From contig PKUO01000059.1 of assembly GCA_002869585.1 (NCBI GenBank), positions 34,917-98,916 on the forward strand: DNA of 64,000 bases, given 5' to 3'. Source of the DNA: Sedimenticola sp. GTDB lineage: Bacteria; Pseudomonadota; Gammaproteobacteria; Chromatiales; Chromatiaceae. The notes below the pieces were generated by a model. It had not been told where the DNA came from, did not search any database, and saw only the letters and a list, made by a program, of their open reading frames with translations. The translations under genes were made by a program, and so were the position numbers. Positions 62,268-64,000 of this stretch are shown here, piece after piece (positions within the stretch are counted from its first letter, which is position 1; every line of letters starts with the position of its first letter).

Positions 62268-64000
62268 ATGACAGTTTTTTCCCCAAGGATCGATTTCAGA
62301 CTGCTCGTGCTGATATTCGTGTGCAGCGTGGCGCTTGCTAACGGCGACGGTAACGGCGTCGGCAAGGCAGAACTGAAAATCGAGGGGGTGAAAGGCGAAC
62401 TGCTGGACAATCTGCATGCTGGACTGTCTCTGACCCGGGAAACCTGCGAAACACCGGGCTGGCGCGTCAAGCGGCTGTTCAAGCAGAGTAACAAGGAACT
62501 TGTTAATGCCGCCCGCGCACTGGGCTACTACCGGATAAAAATAGAGAAAAAACTGACCTTCGAGAAACAGTGCTGGCAAGCCCGCTTCACCATCGATCCC
62601 GGCGAAGCGCAAACCATCACCAGCACCGATATCCGGGTTACCGGCGACGGCAACTCAGATCCCGATTTTTTTGCTCTTATCGCCAAGTCTCCGGTCCAGG
62701 TCGGTGCCATCGTGCACCATGGCCAGTATGAAAACCTGAAGCGTGACATGGAGATTATCGCCGCAGAGAAGGGTTACTTCGACGCAGCTTTCACCGATAA
62801 ACAGTTGCAGGTAGACACCAGGCAAGGAACCACAAAAGTCATCCTCCACTTTGCCAGCGGCGTCCGTTATCAAGTCGGGCAACTGCGACTGCACCAGGAT
62901 GTCTATGAAGAGAAACTGCTCAAACGCTATATCAAATTTGCTCACGGCGATCCCTACCAAACCAGCCAACTGGTGGAGTTGCAGAAGGCCCTGACAGACA
63001 GCGGTTATTTCGACAGCGTCAGCGTACGGCCGGATCTCAAGGCGGCGGAGCAGGGGGTTGTTGATATCGATGTCAATCTCACGCCCCGCAAACGCAAAGC
63101 CTATCAGCTGGGCATAGGTGCTGCTACCGATACCGGGCCGCGAGTGGTGCTCGGCTATGAGCGTCGCCGCATCAACCGGCTGGGTCACAGTTTTGAGGCG
63201 AAGGCGACCCTTTCCCCGGTGGATACGATGCTCAGCGCCGAATATATCATCCCCTTAAGTCGTCCCAATTCATACCGGCTTGGATTCCGCAGTGGTTATC
63301 GCCACCAGGAGACGGACGCTTCAACGACCACTACCACGTCGATTGGTGCAAATCTGCTCGGCAGACGGAACGGATGGCGGGAAACAATCGCGATTGACTG
63401 GGTGTCCGAGGAATACATCATCGGCGATGAAACAACCGATGGCTCACTGCTGATTCCCAGCATTGCCTGGAGCCGTACCGTCGCCGACGATCAGATAAAA
63501 ACCCGCAAGGGATACCGGCTCAACCTGGAACTGCGTGGAACGCATTCCGCGCTGTTATCCGATGCCAGTTTTTTTCAGGCGACCCTCGACACCAAATGGA
63601 TCATGCCCCTGTGGAAAGGACGTCTGCTGCTCCGTGGTGAGGCCGGCGCCATGTTAATCGACTCATTCGAGAAGCTGCCCGCATCCTACCGTTATTATGC
63701 CGGTGGCGACCAGAGCGTTCGTGGTTATGAATACCGCTCACTGGGACCGACCAATAGCGATGGCGAGGTGATTGGCGGACCCTATCTGCTCACCTCCAGC
63801 ATCGAATATGAGCACCCGATCAACGACCGTTGGGCGGTGGCCTTGTTCGCCGATGCCGGCAATGCCTTTGAAGACTGGAATGAGAGTATAAAAACCTCTA
63901 TCGGACCTGGATTACGCTGGCAATCTCCAGTGGGTCCGGTGCGGATTGACCTCGCCTTCCCACTGGATAACCCCGACGAAAGCTTCCGCATTCACTTCTC
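62268..64000 (+). CDS. tamA: TamA, outer-membrane translocation and assembly protein (C-terminus cut by window end)
   Basis: An Omp85-family protein, 577 residues in view. Signal peptide (about 1-24), three POTRA domains (roughly 30-260) and a 16-strand beta-barrel with the conserved RYYAGGDQSVRGYEY and SSIEYEHPI segments. The end reads VGPVRIDLAFPL..FRIHFS, so only a few residues are missing. Its usual partner tamB is expected just beyond the window. It has its own promoter, divergent from the NosL operon. Confidence 0.92.
   Translation, partial: MTVFSPRIDFRLLVLIFVCSVALANGDGNGVGKAELKIEGVKGELLDNLHAGLSLTRETCETPGWRVKRLFKQSNKELVNAARALGYYRIKIEKKLTFEKQCWQARFTIDPGEAQTITSTDIRVTGDGNSDPDFFALIAKSPVQVGAIVHHGQYENLKRDMEIIAAEKGYFDAAFTDKQLQVDTRQGTTKVILHFASGVRYQVGQLRLHQDVYEEKLLKRYIKFAHGDPYQTSQLVELQKALTDSGYFDSVSVRPDLKAAEQGVVDIDVNLTPRKRKAYQLGIGAATDTGPRVVLGYERRRINRLGHSFEAKATLSPVDTMLSAEYIIPLSRPNSYRLGFRSGYRHQETDASTTTTTSIGANLLGRRNGWRETIAIDWVSEEYIIGDETTDGSLLIPSIAWSRTVADDQIKTRKGYRLNLELRGTHSALLSDASFFQATLDTKWIMPLWKGRLLLRGEAGAMLIDSFEKLPASYRYYAGGDQSVRGYEYRSLGPTNSDGEVIGGPYLLTSSIEYEHPINDRWAVALFADAGNAFEDWNESIKTSIGPGLRWQSPVGPVRIDLAFPLDNPDESFRIHF

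Overview
The window reads as a piece of the chromosome of a gammaproteobacterial denitrifier. The gene types and the mix of clade II nos genes, cytochromes c and NosL/NosD families resemble sulfur-oxidising Chromatiales-like bacteria (Sedimenticola or Thiodiazotropha type); that taxonomic guess is inference from gene content, since no rRNA or tRNA gene is visible. Almost the whole stretch from about 13.8 to 62 kb is devoted to turning nitrite into N2 and to assembling the enzymes that do it.

Layout. 1-6.5 kb: ordinary chromosome (truncated Bcr/CflA exporter, AEC transporter, a RimK / aspartic protease / aspartoacylase-like set, a LysR regulator, two small acidic proteins). 7.2-11.9 kb: a B12 uptake operon under a cobalamin riboswitch, btuB-btuF-btuC-btuD, in which btuB carries an in-frame TAA stop. 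11.9-13.7 kb: a fused ZnuA-like/SCO1 periplasmic protein and a small secreted partner. 13.8-25.5 kb (minus strand): MenA-type prenyltransferase and a clade II nitrous oxide reductase cluster, read from nosZ through two cytochromes c, a NosB-like membrane protein, nosD, nosG, nosH, nosF, nosL and nosY. 25.9-30.8 kb: diheme cytochrome c, a Dnr-type Crp/Fnr regulator, a membrane hemerythrin and a nitrate/nitrite-type chemoreceptor. 31.2-45.9 kb (plus strand): nirS, a NapC-like cytochrome fused to two tandem ethylbenzene-dehydrogenase-type heme domains, a cupredoxin, nirC, nirF, the four siroheme decarboxylase subunits (nirD, L, G, H), nirJ, nirN, then an SNase-like protein and a second NosD. 45.9-53.7 kb: a triheme cytochrome, norCB, norEF, norQ, a membrane iron-sulfur protein and norD. 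53.8-55 kb: an AT-rich foreign-looking patch (dehalogenase-like hydrolase, REP repeats, broken higA). 55-62 kb: nnrS and, opposite it, an eight-gene operon that looks like a copper or thiol handling island with two further NosL proteins. 62.3 kb to the end: tamA.

Regulation is readable: at least ten Fnr/Dnr boxes precede the denitrification units. The nos genes and dnr carry TTGAT-N4-ATCAA type sites, while nirS, nirC-F and norC carry TTGAC-N4-GTCAA, and nnrS has a hybrid. The most novel candidates are the NapC-(EbdC-like)2 fusion with CX3CH heme motifs next to nirS, the ZnuA-SCO fusion whose predicted zinc histidines are all phenylalanines, the second NosD with a catalytically impaired SNase-like neighbour, and the NosL/VKOR-like/ABC island.
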